NCBI GenBank assembly: GCA_023242925.1
Contig: CP096134.1
Coordinates: 1,755,501-1,819,500 of the forward strand
DNA from: Hyphomonadaceae bacterium JAD_PAG50586_4
GTDB taxonomy: Bacteria > Pseudomonadota > Alphaproteobacteria > Caulobacterales > Aquidulcibacteraceae
Direction of reading: 5' to 3'
Length of the DNA: 64,000 bases
Made by a program: the position numbers and the translations under genes. Position 1 is the stretch's first letter. Each line of letters begins with the position of its first letter. Below, piece after piece: positions 47,422 through 58,443 of the stretch. The notes under the pieces were generated by a model. That model ran no database searches. It was not told the DNA's origin and saw only the letters and a program-made list of their open reading frames with translations.

Positions 47422-50151
47422 ATGATCGATACGACGTTTAATCCGAAGGAAGTCGAGCCGCGCTGGAGCGAGGCTTGGGAGAGGTCTGGCGCTTATAAGC
47501 CGAAGGACGAGCCGAACGCCGAGGCGTTCTGCATCGTCATCCCGCCGCCGAACGTCACGGGCTCCCTCCATATCGGCCACGCGCTCAACAACACGCTGCA
47601 GGATGTGCTCTGCCGCTTCGAGCGGCTGCGCGGCAAGAACGTGCTCTGGCAGCCCGGCATGGATCACGCCGGCATCGCCACACAGATGGTGGTCGAGCGC
47701 CAACTCGCGCAAGCCGGCAAGAATGAAGATCGCCGTTCGCTCGGTCGCGAAGAATTTCTGAAGCGGGTTTGGTCGTGGAAGGAAGAATCCGGCGGGATGA
47801 TCTTCCAACAGCTGCGCCGCTTAGGCGCCTCGTGCGATTGGTCGCGCGAGCGCTTCACGATGGACGAAGGCTTGTCGGCCGCGGTGCTGAAGGTTTTCGT
47901 GCAGCTCTACAAAGAGGGCCTCATCTACAAGGACAAGCGCCTTGTGAATTGGGATCCGCATTTTGAAACCGCGATCTCCGATCTCGAAGTTGAGAACAAG
48001 GAAGTCGCCGGTCATTTCTGGCACTTCAAGTATCCGCTGGAGAACGGCGAGACCTACCAATTCCCGATCGCCTACGACGAAGAAGGCAATCCTGCGGAAT
48101 GGGAAACGCGCGATTACATCGCCATCGCCACGACGCGTCCGGAAACGATGCTGGGCGACGGCGCAGTGGCTGTGCATCCGAGCGACAAGCGCTATGCGCC
48201 GATCGTCGGCAAGAAGGTGCTGCTGCCGCTGGCCGATCGCTACATCCCGATCATTGCGGATGAATACCCTGATCCGGATTTCGGCTCTGGCGCGGTGAAG
48301 ATCACCGGCGCGCACGATTTCAACGACTACAAGGTCGCGCGTGCGCACAATCTGCCGATGTATATCCTGATGGATACGAAGGGCCGCATGGCCGACGCTG
48401 CGCACGTTCCGGCGAAGTATCGCGGGCTCGATCGCTTTGAAGCGCGTAAACAAGTTGTGGCCGACATCGAAGCGCTGGGGCTTCTGGCGGGCGTTGAAAA
48501 CAAGAAGATCATGCAGCCCTTTGGCGACCGCTCCGGCGTCGTCATCGAGCCGATGCTGACCGACCAATGGTATGTGAACGCCGGCGAACTGGCGAAGAAC
48601 GCGATCGCTGCGGTCGAAGACGGCCGCACCAAATTCGTGCCGGAAGCGTGGACGAAAACGTACTATCAATGGATGCGCAACATCGAGCCTTGGTGCGTCT
48701 CGCGCCAACTCTGGTGGGGCCACCGCATTCCGGCGTGGTACGGACCGGACGGCCACGTGTTCGTTGAACTGAGCGAAGGCGAGGCGAAAGCTGCCGCGAA
48801 GCAGCAATACGGCAAGGAGGTGGAGATTCTGCCAAGACGAAGACGTGCTCGACACCTGGTTCTCGTCGGGCCTGTGGCCGTTTTCGACCTTGGGTTGGCC
48901 GGAGAAGACGAAGGAGCTTGATCGCTTCTATCCGACGTCCACGCTCGTCACCGCGCACGACATCATCTTCTTCTGGGTCGCGCGCATGATGATGCTGGGC
49001 ATGCACTTCATGAAGGAAGTCCCCTTCCATGAAGTCTATATCCACGCGCTGGTCCGCGACGCAAAGGGCCAGAAGATGTCCAAGTCCAAGGGCAACACAA
49101 TGGACCCCTTGGACCTGATCGATAAGTACGGCGCCGATGCGCTGCGCTTCACGCTAGCGGCGATGGCGGCGCAGGGGCGCGACATCAAACTCAGCGAACA
49201 GCGCATCGAAGGCTATCGCAATTTTGGCACCAAGCTCTGGAACGCCGCTCGCTTCGCGCAGATGAACGAATGCGCGGTGTGGGACAGCTACGACCCGCGC
49301 TCGCCACAGCAGATTGTCAACAAATGGATCATCGGCGAAACCGCAAAGGCGGTGGCGTCCGTGACGCGCGAATTGGAGGCGCGGCGCTTCAATGAAGCGG
49401 CGGGCGCGCTCTATAAATTCGTGTGGAACGTCTATTGCGATTGGTATCTCGAATTCATCAAGCCATTGCTGAACGGTGAAGACGAAGCCGCCAAGCTTGA
49501 GACGCGCCGCTCGGCCGCTTGGGTGCTCGATCAAATCCTGATCATGCTTCACCCGTTCATGCCCTTCATCACCGAAGAGATTTGGACGCGCATGGGCGAA
49601 TACGGCCACAAGCGCGAGCGCATGCTGATCGTGGAAAATTGGCCGCGCATGGGGGCGATCTGATCGACGCAGACGCCGAAGCCGAGATCGATTGGATGGT
49701 GCGCCTTATTGAAGAGACACGCTCCACCCGCTCCGAACTCAACGTGCCGGCTGGCGCGAAGATTCCATTGCTGTTGATTGGCGCCGATGTTGCGACCGAG
49801 GCGCGGCTGGAGCGTTACCAAGATCTGATCGATCGCATGGCGCGGCTCGAATATTCGACCAGCGCCAAGGACGCGCCCAAGGGCTCGGTCACGTTCGTGC
49901 TTGACGGCGCTACCGTGGCGTTGCCGCTGGAAGGTGTGGTCGATCTGCCGGCGGAATCCGCGCGCCTCGCCAAGGAGATCGGCAAACTTGAAGCGGAAAT
50001 CGGCAAGATGGACGCGAAACTGAACAACGCCGAATTCATCAAGAAGGCGCCCGAAGAGGTTGTCGAAGAATTGCGCGAGCGGCGTGAGGACGCGACCACG
50101 ACGGCCGCGAAGCTCTCGCACGCGCTAAAGCAGATTGGTGGGACCGCGTAA
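47422..50151 (+). CDS. valS: valyl-tRNA synthetase (two frameshifts)
   Basis: Class I synthetase for valine, about 910 residues when joined. HIGH appears in [15 protein letters not shown] near residue 45, and [15 protein letters not shown] near 550. [11 protein letters not shown] and [22 protein letters not shown] are typical. First break: after EVEIL, two missing bases near 48830 separate it from QDEDVLDTW. Second: after NWPRMG, one missing G at 49651-49655 separates it from [15 protein letters not shown]. The C-terminal coiled coil ([20 protein letters not shown]) is present. Essential, so the breaks are probably sequencing errors. Overlaps the next start by 1 nt. Confidence 0.95.
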
Positions 50152-51113
50152 TGCGCATCTTCGTCACCGGCGCGTCGGGATTTGTTGGCGGGGCGGCGAC
50201 GCAGAAACTTGTCGCGGCTGGGCACGTTGTCCGCGCCATGTCGCGCTCGGAGGCATCCGACGCAAAGATCGTAGCACTCGGCGCCAAGCCGGAGCGTTGC
50301 GATCTGGAGGACATAGAAGCTGCGCAGATCGGCGATGCGGAGGCCGTGGTTCATTGCGCCGCGTTTGTGGAGCAATGGGGGCCGCGCGACGCATGGAAGC
50401 GCTTCAATGTCGATGGCACGGCGCGCATGCTGGTCGCGGCGCGCGAAGCGGGCGTGAAACGCTTTGTGCACATCAGCACCGAATCCGTGCTGTGGCGCGG
50501 ACAGCACCTACGCGGCGCTGACGAAACCTACCCGCTGGCGCCGAACTCGCCCTATCCCTACGCGGCCACCAAAGCTCAGGCCGAACTCCTGGTGCGCAAG
50601 GCCAATGGCGCGCCACTGGAGACGATTATCCTGCGCCCGCGCTTCATCTGGGGGCCGGGCGATACGACGTTGCTGCCCACGCTCGAACATATGGCCAGGA
50701 CCGGTCAATGGAGTTGGGTCAATGGCGGGCGGGCGATGACGTCGACGACGCACATCGCCAATCTCGTGCACGCAATTGAGCTTGCGCTGACGCGCGGGCG
50801 CGGCGGTGAGGCTTATTTTATCCTCGACGACGGCGTGCGCTCCATGCGCGAGATCATCTCCGGCATTGCCGGCGCACGTGGCATTTCGCTGCCGGATAGA
50901 AGCATTCCATCGTGGTTGGCGGATTTCGTCGGCGCAGCGTGCGAGTTTTCCTGGCGCAATCTCGCCCTCAAAGGCGAGCCGCCGCTGACGCGCTTCTCGG
51001 CCATGATCCTCTCGCGCGACAGCATCCTAAAAGATAGCAAAGCGCGCGCCGAGATGGGCTATGCGCCGGTGATCAGCGGGGATGAGGGTTTGCGCCAATT
51101 GGCGCGCATTTAA
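50151..51113 (+). CDS. NAD-dependent epimerase/dehydratase family protein
   Basis: A 320-residue extended SDR. Start FVTGASGFVGGAATQKL is the NAD(P)-binding motif TGxxGxxG; catalytic YPYAATKAQAE gives the YxxxK; the middle has LRPRFIWGPGDTTLLPT. It resembles 3-beta-hydroxysteroid dehydrogenase-like or sugar epimerase proteins; the substrate is unknown. Its start overlaps the valS stop by 1 nt (TAATG), so it is probably made from the valS transcript. Confidence 0.87.
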   Translation: MRIFVTGASGFVGGAATQKLVAAGHVVRAMSRSEASDAKIVALGAKPERCDLEDIEAAQIGDAEAVVHCAAFVEQWGPRDAWKRFNVDGTARMLVAAREAGVKRFVHISTESVLWRGQHLRGADETYPLAPNSPYPYAATKAQAELLVRKANGAPLETIILRPRFIWGPGDTTLLPTLEHMARTGQWSWVNGGRAMTSTTHIANLVHAIELALTRGRGGEAYFILDDGVRSMREIISGIAGARGISLPDRSIPSWLADFVGAACEFSWRNLALKGEPPLTRFSAMILSRDSILKDSKARAEMGYAPVISGDEGLRQLARI

Positions 51114-52668
51114 GTTCCTGGCTGCACGTATGGGATCGCGGCAAAGAACTCGCGCTCCCATTGGCGCGGATCGTTTTCCACGCGTGTGGCGGTGTCGAAG
51201 ATCATCGTCTCGCGCGTGGGCAAGGTGTGGGCGCCCAATTTGGGATCGACGCGCAGTTCGGATCGCCAGTGCGCGCAAAGGCGATGAACGCATCCATTAT
51301 GCGTGAGGACATCGCTTCGCCCGCCTCGGTGCGTTCGACGATGAAGCTCGACGCTTCCAGATTGGCGAACACGAGTGGGATATCCAGCGTGTGCGGCGCG
51401 CGGAAGATGCCGTTCTCGCGGGGGCTGCGCCAATCGAGCTGATACACATAAGCTGGCGCGCCGGCGCGAGCGCGCTCCTCGGCCTCGATCACTTGCCCAC
51501 GCCAGGAGCGTGCGGCGGTGGAGGCGGCGAAATACACTTCCTACGGCGTCCAAGCGGGAAAGTGTTGGCGATAGGCGGCGACGACGTGCGCAGGGTCGGT
51601 GTCGATGCGCATTTGCGTGGCGAGCGCAGGCGGCACGTGCTCCCAGGCGAAGTTAAACGGCGCGCGTTCTTGACCGGTGAATCCGCGTGTCTCGTCTCGC
51701 GTGTTACCGAGCATCATCGGGATGTGCAACGATTGCGGCGCGGCGTCCGGATAGAACGGATGCCGGTGGAGATGCACGAAATCCAGCACTGGGCCGAAAT
51801 AGAGCCCGCTATTGTCTAGGATAGGATCGCGCGCACTTTGTGCTTCGACGAGGCGCGGCACAGGCAACGTGCGCAATTGCTCAACATCGCCACGCGCGAG
51901 CCCCAGCGCTTCCATAAAGGCGAGCGTGCGCTTCTCTGCATTGAGCGGGCCGGAAGCGGTGACTTGCTGTCCGCTCATGGTCGCTGCGCGATGAAAGAGG
52001 CCAGCCGCCGCCGGTTGCGCCATCATGGTCGCGATCTTGGCGCCGCCGCCGGACTGGCCGAACACCATCACGCAATTGGGATCGCCGCCGAATTCTGCGA
52101 TGTTCTCCTGCACCCAGCGGAGCGCCAATATGATATCGAGTTGGCCGGCATTGCCGCTGTCTGGGAAATCGCCGAGCCGCGCGAGCGAAAGATACCCGAA
52201 GGCGTTGAGGCGGTGGTTGATGGTCACGACCACGACATCGCCGCGTTGGCACAAGCGCGCGCCGTCGTACATCGGATGCGAACCGGAGCCGGACGAATAG
52301 GCGCCGCCGTGAACGTAAAACATCACCGGCCGGCGCGCGTTGTCGCGCAAGCCGCGCGTCCAGACGTTGAGGAAGAGGCAGTCTTCGCTTTGCGCTTCGT
52401 CATCGCCGCCCCGTTGCGGCGAAGCGGGGCCGTACGCGAGTGCGTCGCGCACGCCAGACCAACGCCGCGGCGCGAGTGGGGCTTGGAAGCGTCGGGGCGC
52501 GGTATCGGCGCCATAGCGCACGCCCTTGAACGCATGCACGCCATCGATCGTCGCGCCGCGCACGCGACCGTGCTGGGTGCGCGCGATGGGCGCGGCTTGC
52601 GCGTACGCGGAAGCGGGCGCTGCGGCGGCGAGCGAGGCGGCCAAAAGGGCGCGGCGGTCAATCTGCAT
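51110..52668 (-). pseudogene. type-B carboxylesterase (in-frame amber and frameshift)
   Basis: A type-B esterase/lipase of about 520 residues. The signal sequence (MQIDRRALLAASLAAAAPASAYA) points to export. SEDCLFLNVW, VMFYVHGGAYSSGSG, GGDPNCVMVFGQSGGGAK with the nucleophile Ser, and a late Glu/His set are present. An in-frame TAG at 51541-51543 (after HFPAWTP, where GAG or CAG would be normal) interrupts it, and the frame shifts again near 51218-51228 before TMIFDTATRV. Unlike the other broken genes, it is not essential, so real decay is possible; both could also be errors. Divergent from the DUF3137 gene. Confidence 0.6.
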
Positions 52669-52750
52669 GGTCGAAACTTACGCCTCCGAAAACCGGTGGC
52701 AATAGGCGCGCGACACGGGGCAGGCTACGTAGGAGCCGAAGGGAATCGCC

Positions 52751-53727
52751 GTGGAAGCACAGACGCAAAATATCGACCTCGCCCACCTCGACGACGCGAC
52801 GTTCAACCGCCTCTACAAAGAGCGGATCGAGCCGTGCTTCCATGAAAATGAGGCGGGGCGGCTCGAAGCGGTGCGCCAGTTCAAGCAACGCTGTCTGATC
52901 GCGGCGGCGGTCGCTCTGGGCCTTGTAGTCATCGCGGGCCTTTGGACGCGGGACTGGAGTGCGGGCCTCGTCTTTGCGTTCATGGCGGCGATTGGCGGCG
53001 GGATCATCGCCTATCAGCCGCTGGCTAAACTCGGCAGCAAGCTAAAGCGGGAATATTGCGCGGCGATCGCCACGGCGATGGGCGCGAGTTACCAGATCGC
53101 CGCCTTCGCGCCGCCAGCGCTTGAACGCATCAAGGCGCTGCGCCTGCTCCCTGGCTATCAACGGTCGAATTTTGAGGACCTGTTCAGCGGCGCGCACAAG
53201 GGTGCGCGGTTCGAACTCTACGAGGGCCACCTCGAACAGCGCACAACGGATAGCAAAGGCCGCACGCGCTATAGCACTGTGTTTCGCGGCCAGCTGATCC
53301 GCATGCACTTCCCGATTGAGTTTCTCGGCGTCACCATCGTTCGGCGCGATGCGGGTGTGTTCAATATGTTCGGCGGCGGCGACATTGAGGGGCGAAAGCT
53401 TGAGCGTGTTCGCCTTGTTGCGTCGGAGTTCGAGAAGGCGTTCGAGGTCTGGGGTACTGATCAAGTAGAAGCGCGCTATCTGCTGCATCCGGTGATGATG
53501 GAGCGGCTGATCGCACTTGAGACCGGCCTGCACGGCAAGCGCATTCGCTGCGCGTTCGAGAATGGCGATCTGCTCGTCGCCGTCGAAGGCGGCAACCTCT
53601 TCGAGCCGGGCGATCTGTTTAAGCCGCTCGTAGATCCTCGCGCGCGCGGCGCATCGTTGATGAGATCGCGAGTGTGGTGAAAGTGATGGATCAGGTGCTG
53701 ACGGCGCAAAACACGCGGCCACGCTGA
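52751..53727 (+). CDS. DUF3137 membrane protein (one frameshift near the end)
   Basis: About 325 residues. After a charged N-terminus (LAHLDDATFNRLYKERIEP) there are two hydrophobic helices (about residues 50-88). The remaining DUF3137 part contains LPGYQRSNFEDLFSGAHKGARFELYEGHLEQR and RGQLIRMHFPIEF. The start is GTG 52751. Near the end a one-base shift (about 53640-53653) changes the frame; the restored tail IVDEIASVVKVMDQVL ends at TGA 53725-53727. LysE starts 1 nt later. The family's function is unknown. Confidence 0.8.
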
Positions 53728-53728
53728 G

Positions 53729-54358
53729 ATGGATGCGTTTCCGGTCGAGCCCTCGGTCATTCTGCCGTTCCTGCTGGCGGTGAGTCTGATCGAACTCACG
53801 CCGGGGCCGAACATGGGCTATCTCGCCGCGCTTTCCGCGAGCGAGGGACGGGTCGCGGGTTTTAAAGCGGTGCTTGGCGTCACGGCGGGGCTTGCTTTCT
53901 ACATGCTGCTCGCGGTGTTCGGCGTGGCCGAATTGATCGCTGCGGCGCCGCTTGTGTACGGCGCGTTGCGTTGGGCCGGCGTTCTCTACCTGCTCTATCT
54001 GGCGTGGGAGGCTTGGCGCGGCGCGGTTGAGACTTCGCCTGGGCATGCGCGCGACGTCGATCACCAACCATTCTGGCGCGGCCTCATCGCCAATGTGCTC
54101 AACCCCAAAGCCGCCGTCTTCTATGTGACCCTGCTGCCGGGCTTCATCGCGGACGACCACGCCGCATTTTGGCTGCAAGCGCTGATTCTCGGTTCGGCGC
54201 ATCTGGTGATCGCATTCGTAGTCCACGGCCTGATCGTGTTGGGCGCGGCGCGCGCGGGACAAGTAATCGCCGCAACTTCAAACGCATCTACAGCGCGTCG
54301 TGCGCTCGCGCTGGCAATTGCGGCGATTGCGCTCTGGCTTGCGTGGGAGACGCGCTAA
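53729..54358 (+). CDS. LysE family translocator
   Basis: A 209-residue inner-membrane exporter with six hydrophobic helices, the layout of LysE/RhtB amino-acid exporters. The N-terminal block LIELTPGPNMGYLAALSASEGRVAGFKAVLG is the family signature, and a mid part has GLIANVLNPKAAVFYVTLLPGF. It starts 1 nt after the restored stop of the DUF3137 gene. The amino acid exported is not apparent. Convergent with the WD40 gene. Confidence 0.9.
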   Translation: MDAFPVEPSVILPFLLAVSLIELTPGPNMGYLAALSASEGRVAGFKAVLGVTAGLAFYMLLAVFGVAELIAAAPLVYGALRWAGVLYLLYLAWEAWRGAVETSPGHARDVDHQPFWRGLIANVLNPKAAVFYVTLLPGFIADDHAAFWLQALILGSAHLVIAFVVHGLIVLGAARAGQVIAATSNASTARRALALAIAAIALWLAWETR

Positions 54359-55350
54359 TCAAAGATCGACGATCGCGCCGCGACCGGCTTCGTCGCCGAT
54401 GGCGATGCGTTGGCCGTCTGCGCTCCAGGCCAATGCGCTGACCGCGCCTTCGCCCGCTTCGTCAAGCTCCATGCCCATGCTGTCGGCGAAGCGCACGACC
54501 AGCGCTGCGCCGTCCGAATAGCCGATCGCCAGCACTTCTTCGGTCGGATGGAACGCCACGGCCGTGACCAAAGCGTCGCGTTCGCCCGGCTGCAGCGGTG
54601 GTTTGCCTTGCGGCCCGAGCTTGCCGACGAACGGCCACACGATCGCGGCGTTCGCGCCGGACGTGGCGAGCCAGCGGCCGCGTTTGTCCCAGGCGAAGCT
54701 ACGCGTCTTTGACGGGTAGCCGTCCATGCGCAGATCGGTTTTCTCCGGCATGCGCCAACCGTGCAGTGAATTTTCCTGCATGCCAGTGATGATGTACTGA
54801 GCGTCGGGCGAAATAGAGATGGCGAGGTGCGAGCCTTGCCAATTCAGCGGCACGCCTTTGTCGTCCGCGGTGAGCACGTAACGCAACGTCGCGCCGTTAT
54901 AATGGCTCGCGGCCAAGCGCCGGCCCTTCGCATCGATCGCCAAGCCGCCAATGCTGGTAGGATAGGCAAAGCGATGTGTTTCCTTGTCGGCCTGGAAGAC
55001 AATCGCTTCCTTGCCCACGCCAGCAACGATGAGATTGGTCGCCGCACTCGTGACGAGGTGATCGACCCATTTTCGACCTTCAGCGAGCGTGTGCACCTCG
55101 CCACTCGGCGCGATCGTCTTGAGGCGGCCATCGTCGCCGCCGGTGACGATGCGTTTGCCGTCGGGATGGAGCGCAGCGCTTAAAATGACGCCGTCATGCG
55201 CTTCGATGCGACGCGTCTCCCCTTCGCGGGGGCGACAAACACATTGCCGTCGCTCAGCGTGAAGAGGGCCTCGTCGCCGATCCAATGGACCGACGTGGCG
55301 CCGACGCCGATCGCCAGGCGTCGGCCAGTTTCGTAAACTTGCGCGGTCAC
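54359..55350 (-). CDS. WD40 repeat protein coupled to CobW (one frameshift)
   Basis: About 330 residues forming a seven-bladed type beta-propeller. Repeats include ILSAALHPDGKRIVTGGDDG, DHLVTSAATNLIVAGV, LAISISPDAQYIITGMQ, FAWDKRGRWLATSGANAAIVW, AVAFHPTEEVLAIGYSDGAALV and LAWSADGQRIAIGDEAG. GTG 55350 overlaps the CobW stop (GTGA). The start of the frame (TAQVYETGRRLAIGV) is out of phase with the rest; adding a C to the C-run near 55228-55234 joins them as APREGETRRIEAHDG. WD40 proteins of this kind are regularly found with CobW GTPases. Confidence 0.78.
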
Positions 55351-56384
55351 GCTGCGCAGGCCGCGAAGGCAGTTTCGAGTTCGGCACGGTCAAGATTGCG
55401 GCCAATGAAGACCAGACGCGAGATGCGCTTCTCATCGTCGCGCCAATCGCGCTGTGTATCGCCCTCGATGATCATGTGCACGCCCTGGACGACGAAGCGC
55501 TTGGGCTCGTCCGGGAACGCGATGATGCCTTTCAGACGCAGAATGTCCGGGCCGCGCTGCTGGGTGATGTCGTTCAGCCAGGGCAGTAGCTTTTGCGGGT
55601 CGATCAGTTTCTCAGTTGAGAGCGAGACGCTGGCGATGCCGGAGGCGGCGACGTGGTCGTGCTCATCGTGGTGATGACGGTGGTGATCGTGCCCATGATG
55701 ATCATGGTCGTGATGCGCGCAGGCATCGTCGCAATTGTGATCGGGCAGGAAGTGCGGATCGATTTCGGTGACACGATCCAGATCGAACGCGCCGACGTCC
55801 AGGATCTTATCGAGCCCGATGTCGCCGCGATTCATGCGGTGGATGCGGGCGGTGGCGTTCACAGCGCGCACCTTGCGTTCCACGTCGGCGAGTTCTTCCG
55901 GTGAGACGAGATCGGTCTTGTTCAGCAGGATCACGTCGGCGAAGGCGATCTGCTCTGCCGCTTCTTGTTGGCTCGCAAGCTGGCCCGCGACGTGCTTGGC
56001 GTCCACCACCGTCACGATGGCATCGAGCTTGGTTTTCGTGCGCACATCCGCATCGACGAAGAAGGTCTGCGCCACCGGCGCCGGCTTCGCCAAACCAGTG
56101 GTCTCTACCAGGATCGCGTCGAAGCGGCCTTTGCGCTTCATCAAGCCCTCGATGATGCGGATCAAATCGCCACGCACCGTGCAGCAGACGCAACCATTGT
56201 TCATCTCGAACACTTCCTCGTCGGCGTCGACGATGAGGTCATTGTCGATGCCGATCTCGCCGAACTCATTGACGATGACGGCGTATTTCTTGCCGTGCTG
56301 CTCGCTCAGGATGCGGTTCAGCAAGGTGGTTTTACCCGCGCCCAGGAAGCCTGTGAGCACGGTAACGGGAACTGGCTGGGTCAT
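55347..56384 (-). CDS. CobW/COG0523 GTPase with histidine-rich loop
   Basis: A 345-residue GTP-dependent metallochaperone. G1 GFLGAGKTT is at residues 12-20; metal-binding CxCC is Cys65-Cys67-Cys68 (NNGCVCC); GTP-binding LLNKTDLVSPEE is in the middle; and ETTGLAKPAPV is typical. A histidine-rich run at about 55665-55735 (HDHHGHDHHRHHH and similar) suggests zinc or nickel delivery. Start ATG 56384. The gene is coupled with the WD40 gene by 4 nt overlap. It may deliver zinc under limitation. Confidence 0.92.
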   Translation of the reverse strand: MTQPVPVTVLTGFLGAGKTTLLNRILSEQHGKKYAVIVNEFGEIGIDNDLIVDADEEVFEMNNGCVCCTVRGDLIRIIEGLMKRKGRFDAILVETTGLAKPAPVAQTFFVDADVRTKTKLDAIVTVVDAKHVAGQLASQQEAAEQIAFADVILLNKTDLVSPEELADVERKVRAVNATARIHRMNRGDIGLDKILDVGAFDLDRVTEIDPHFLPDHNCDDACAHHDHDHHGHDHHRHHHDEHDHVAASGIASVSLSTEKLIDPQKLLPWLNDITQQRGPDILRLKGIIAFPDEPKRFVVQGVHMIIEGDTQRDWRDDEKRISRLVFIGRNLDRAELETAFAACAA

Positions 56385-56454
56385 GGCCTCTAGATAGCTA
56401 TTCCGGCGCCCAGCGCCAGCGGCTAGGGTGCGGCCAAAGGTGGGGAGAGCCGGC

Positions 56455-58443
56455 ATGAGCTGGAAGCGGTGGATTCTGCTGATCGGAGGCGGCCTGATCT
56501 CCGCAGCCATCCTGGGGGCGGGCGTCCTCGCCTATTTGATCCTGCGGCTGGATATCCGGGCCGAGGTCGAGCGGGCGGTCGAGAACGGAACCGGGCGCGA
56601 CCTGACCATCGCCGGTGATGTGGGTTTGAGCTTCTGGCCGGTGCTGGGTTTGCGGGCTGAGCAGGCGACTTTGGCCAACGTGGAGGGCGGCCGCGCGCCA
56701 GCTTTCATCACCGCCGACGAGATCGATATCGGCGTTGAGCTACGCCCGCTTCTGGACCGCCAAGTCGTGGTCAGCCGGCTGGTGCTGCAGCGGCCGAACA
56801 TCGCGCTCGAAGTAAACGGCGAAGGGCGCCCGAACTGGATCCTCGCGCCGCGTCGGCCAGAAGGGCAAACGCCCCCGCCAACGACAAATCCGTCGCCAAC
56901 ACCAACGCCGGCTCCGAGGCCCGTCGATGTGGCGCAAACGCGCTTGCGCGAAATCCGCATCGTCGATGGTGAAGCGAGCTTCTTCGATGCGCGCCGCGGC
57001 GTGGGCTGGGTCGTTGGCGATGTTGATCTGACCACCGCGTTCGCCGGCATGGACGAGCCGATGCAGGTCAGTGGCTCTGTGCGCTATGCCGACAAGCCGG
57101 TTGAACTCGAATTGATGATGGGCCGGCCCAGCGCCTTGACGCGTGGCGAGCGCATGCCGCTCAACATCGATGTCGAAAGCGAATTGCTGAGCATGCATTT
57201 CGAAGGGCAGACATTAGCTGCCTCCGGCGAAATCGCGGGCCTCGTGCGTGCGTCGGGGCCGAGCTTACGGCAGCTGGCGGCCTGGAGCGGTTCGCCGATT
57301 CAAGGCGGCGTTGGGCTTGAAGCCTTCGCCGTCTCCGGCCGCATGGAAATCGCAGGCGGGCGCTATGCGTTTTCCAATGCGGGCTTTGCGCTTGATCTCA
57401 TCCGAGGACGCGGCGATTTCGTGCTCTCGTCCTTGCGCAACAAACCCTATCTCAGTGGGCGGCTCGAACTCTTCGATTTCGACCTAAATCCGTATCTCTC
57501 TGGCCAGGCGCCGCCGGCGGCGCCGATCGAGCAAGTGGAAATTGCCGCCGCTATGCCGGACGCGGTGCAAAGCGCGCCGGACGCGCAAATCGCTGCGGTG
57601 GAAGCCGCACCCCGTGCGCTCGACGTGCAAGCGGAAGCGAGCGAAACGCCGATCAATTGGTCTGGCCTGCACATCCTCAACGCCGACCTTGAATTGGTCA
57701 CGCATGCGGTGCTCGTTCAGCACATGCGACTCGACAATGCGCGACTGAACCTCGTGTTGAACGACGGCTACATGGCAGCGACTCTGCACAACACGAGCCT
57801 CTATGGCGGCTCTGGGCGCGGGCGGTTTGAACTCGATGCGCGTCAGCCAAGTGTACGCATCGTGCAAGACTTGGCTTTCACCAACCTCGACGCACAGAGT
57901 TTCCTCAGCGATGCGATCAATTTCGGCGGCATCGAAGGGCGCGCTGAACTGAGCCTCAACCTAGTGGCGCAAGGGATGACGCAGAGTGAATTGATCGCTG
58001 GCGTCGATGGGCGGACGCATTTGGAGGTAGTGTCGGGCACGCTGCACGGTGTGGACCTTGGCGGCGTGGCCACGACGATCCGCAACGCGTTGCGCGGCGA
58101 ATTGATTGCGCCGGAAGCGCGGACGCCGTTCCAGGGTTTCTCCGGCACCTTCGCGATCGCCGATGGTGTGCTTGCCTCAGACAATCTGAGCTTCAACACC
58201 GCCGACCTGCGCATCCCCGGCATCGGCGTCATCGACCTGCCGCAACGCCGGCTCGATGTGCGTCTCGCGCCCCGCTCCCCGCGCGGCGGGATCGTTTTTC
58301 CGTTCGCGGTCCGCGGTCCGTTCAATCAATTCGCCTACAACAGCGACCTAAATGACCGCGCGCAGCGGGAAATCCTGGCGCGGGTGCGGGCGACGCAAAC
58401 GGCGTCTCGAGCGGCGCAAGCGGCGAACGCCGCGTCGAATTGA
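56455..58443 (+). CDS. AsmA family protein
   Basis: A 662-residue envelope protein with an N-terminal membrane helix (residues 6-28, LIGGGLISAAILGAGVLAYLIL) and the AsmA N-terminal pattern GRDLTIAGDVGLSFWPVLGLRAEQATLANVEG. A Pro-rich linker at about 140-170 (PTTNPSPTPTPAP) precedes the C-terminal AsmA_2 part (IEGRAELSLNLVAQGMTQSELI...). AsmA-like proteins line channels that move lipids to the outer membrane. Start ATG 56455 is in front of the membrane helix. Divergent from CobW, 70 nt between starts. Confidence 0.88.
   Translation: MSWKRWILLIGGGLISAAILGAGVLAYLILRLDIRAEVERAVENGTGRDLTIAGDVGLSFWPVLGLRAEQATLANVEGGRAPAFITADEIDIGVELRPLLDRQVVVSRLVLQRPNIALEVNGEGRPNWILAPRRPEGQTPPPTTNPSPTPTPAPRPVDVAQTRLREIRIVDGEASFFDARRGVGWVVGDVDLTTAFAGMDEPMQVSGSVRYADKPVELELMMGRPSALTRGERMPLNIDVESELLSMHFEGQTLAASGEIAGLVRASGPSLRQLAAWSGSPIQGGVGLEAFAVSGRMEIAGGRYAFSNAGFALDLIRGRGDFVLSSLRNKPYLSGRLELFDFDLNPYLSGQAPPAAPIEQVEIAAAMPDAVQSAPDAQIAAVEAAPRALDVQAEASETPINWSGLHILNADLELVTHAVLVQHMRLDNARLNLVLNDGYMAATLHNTSLYGGSGRGRFELDARQPSVRIVQDLAFTNLDAQSFLSDAINFGGIEGRAELSLNLVAQGMTQSELIAGVDGRTHLEVVSGTLHGVDLGGVATTIRNALRGELIAPEARTPFQGFSGTFAIADGVLASDNLSFNTADLRIPGIGVIDLPQRRLDVRLAPRSPRGGIVFPFAVRGPFNQFAYNSDLNDRAQREILARVRATQTASRAAQAANAASN

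Noticed and set aside
47821..48855. A 344-codon minus-strand frame within valS
   Set aside because: It is antisense to the conserved valS core and has no recognisable domain.
53042..54262. A 406-codon minus-strand open frame
   Set aside because: It is antisense to the DUF3137 and LysE genes, which have clear motifs. The translation is low-complexity and charged.
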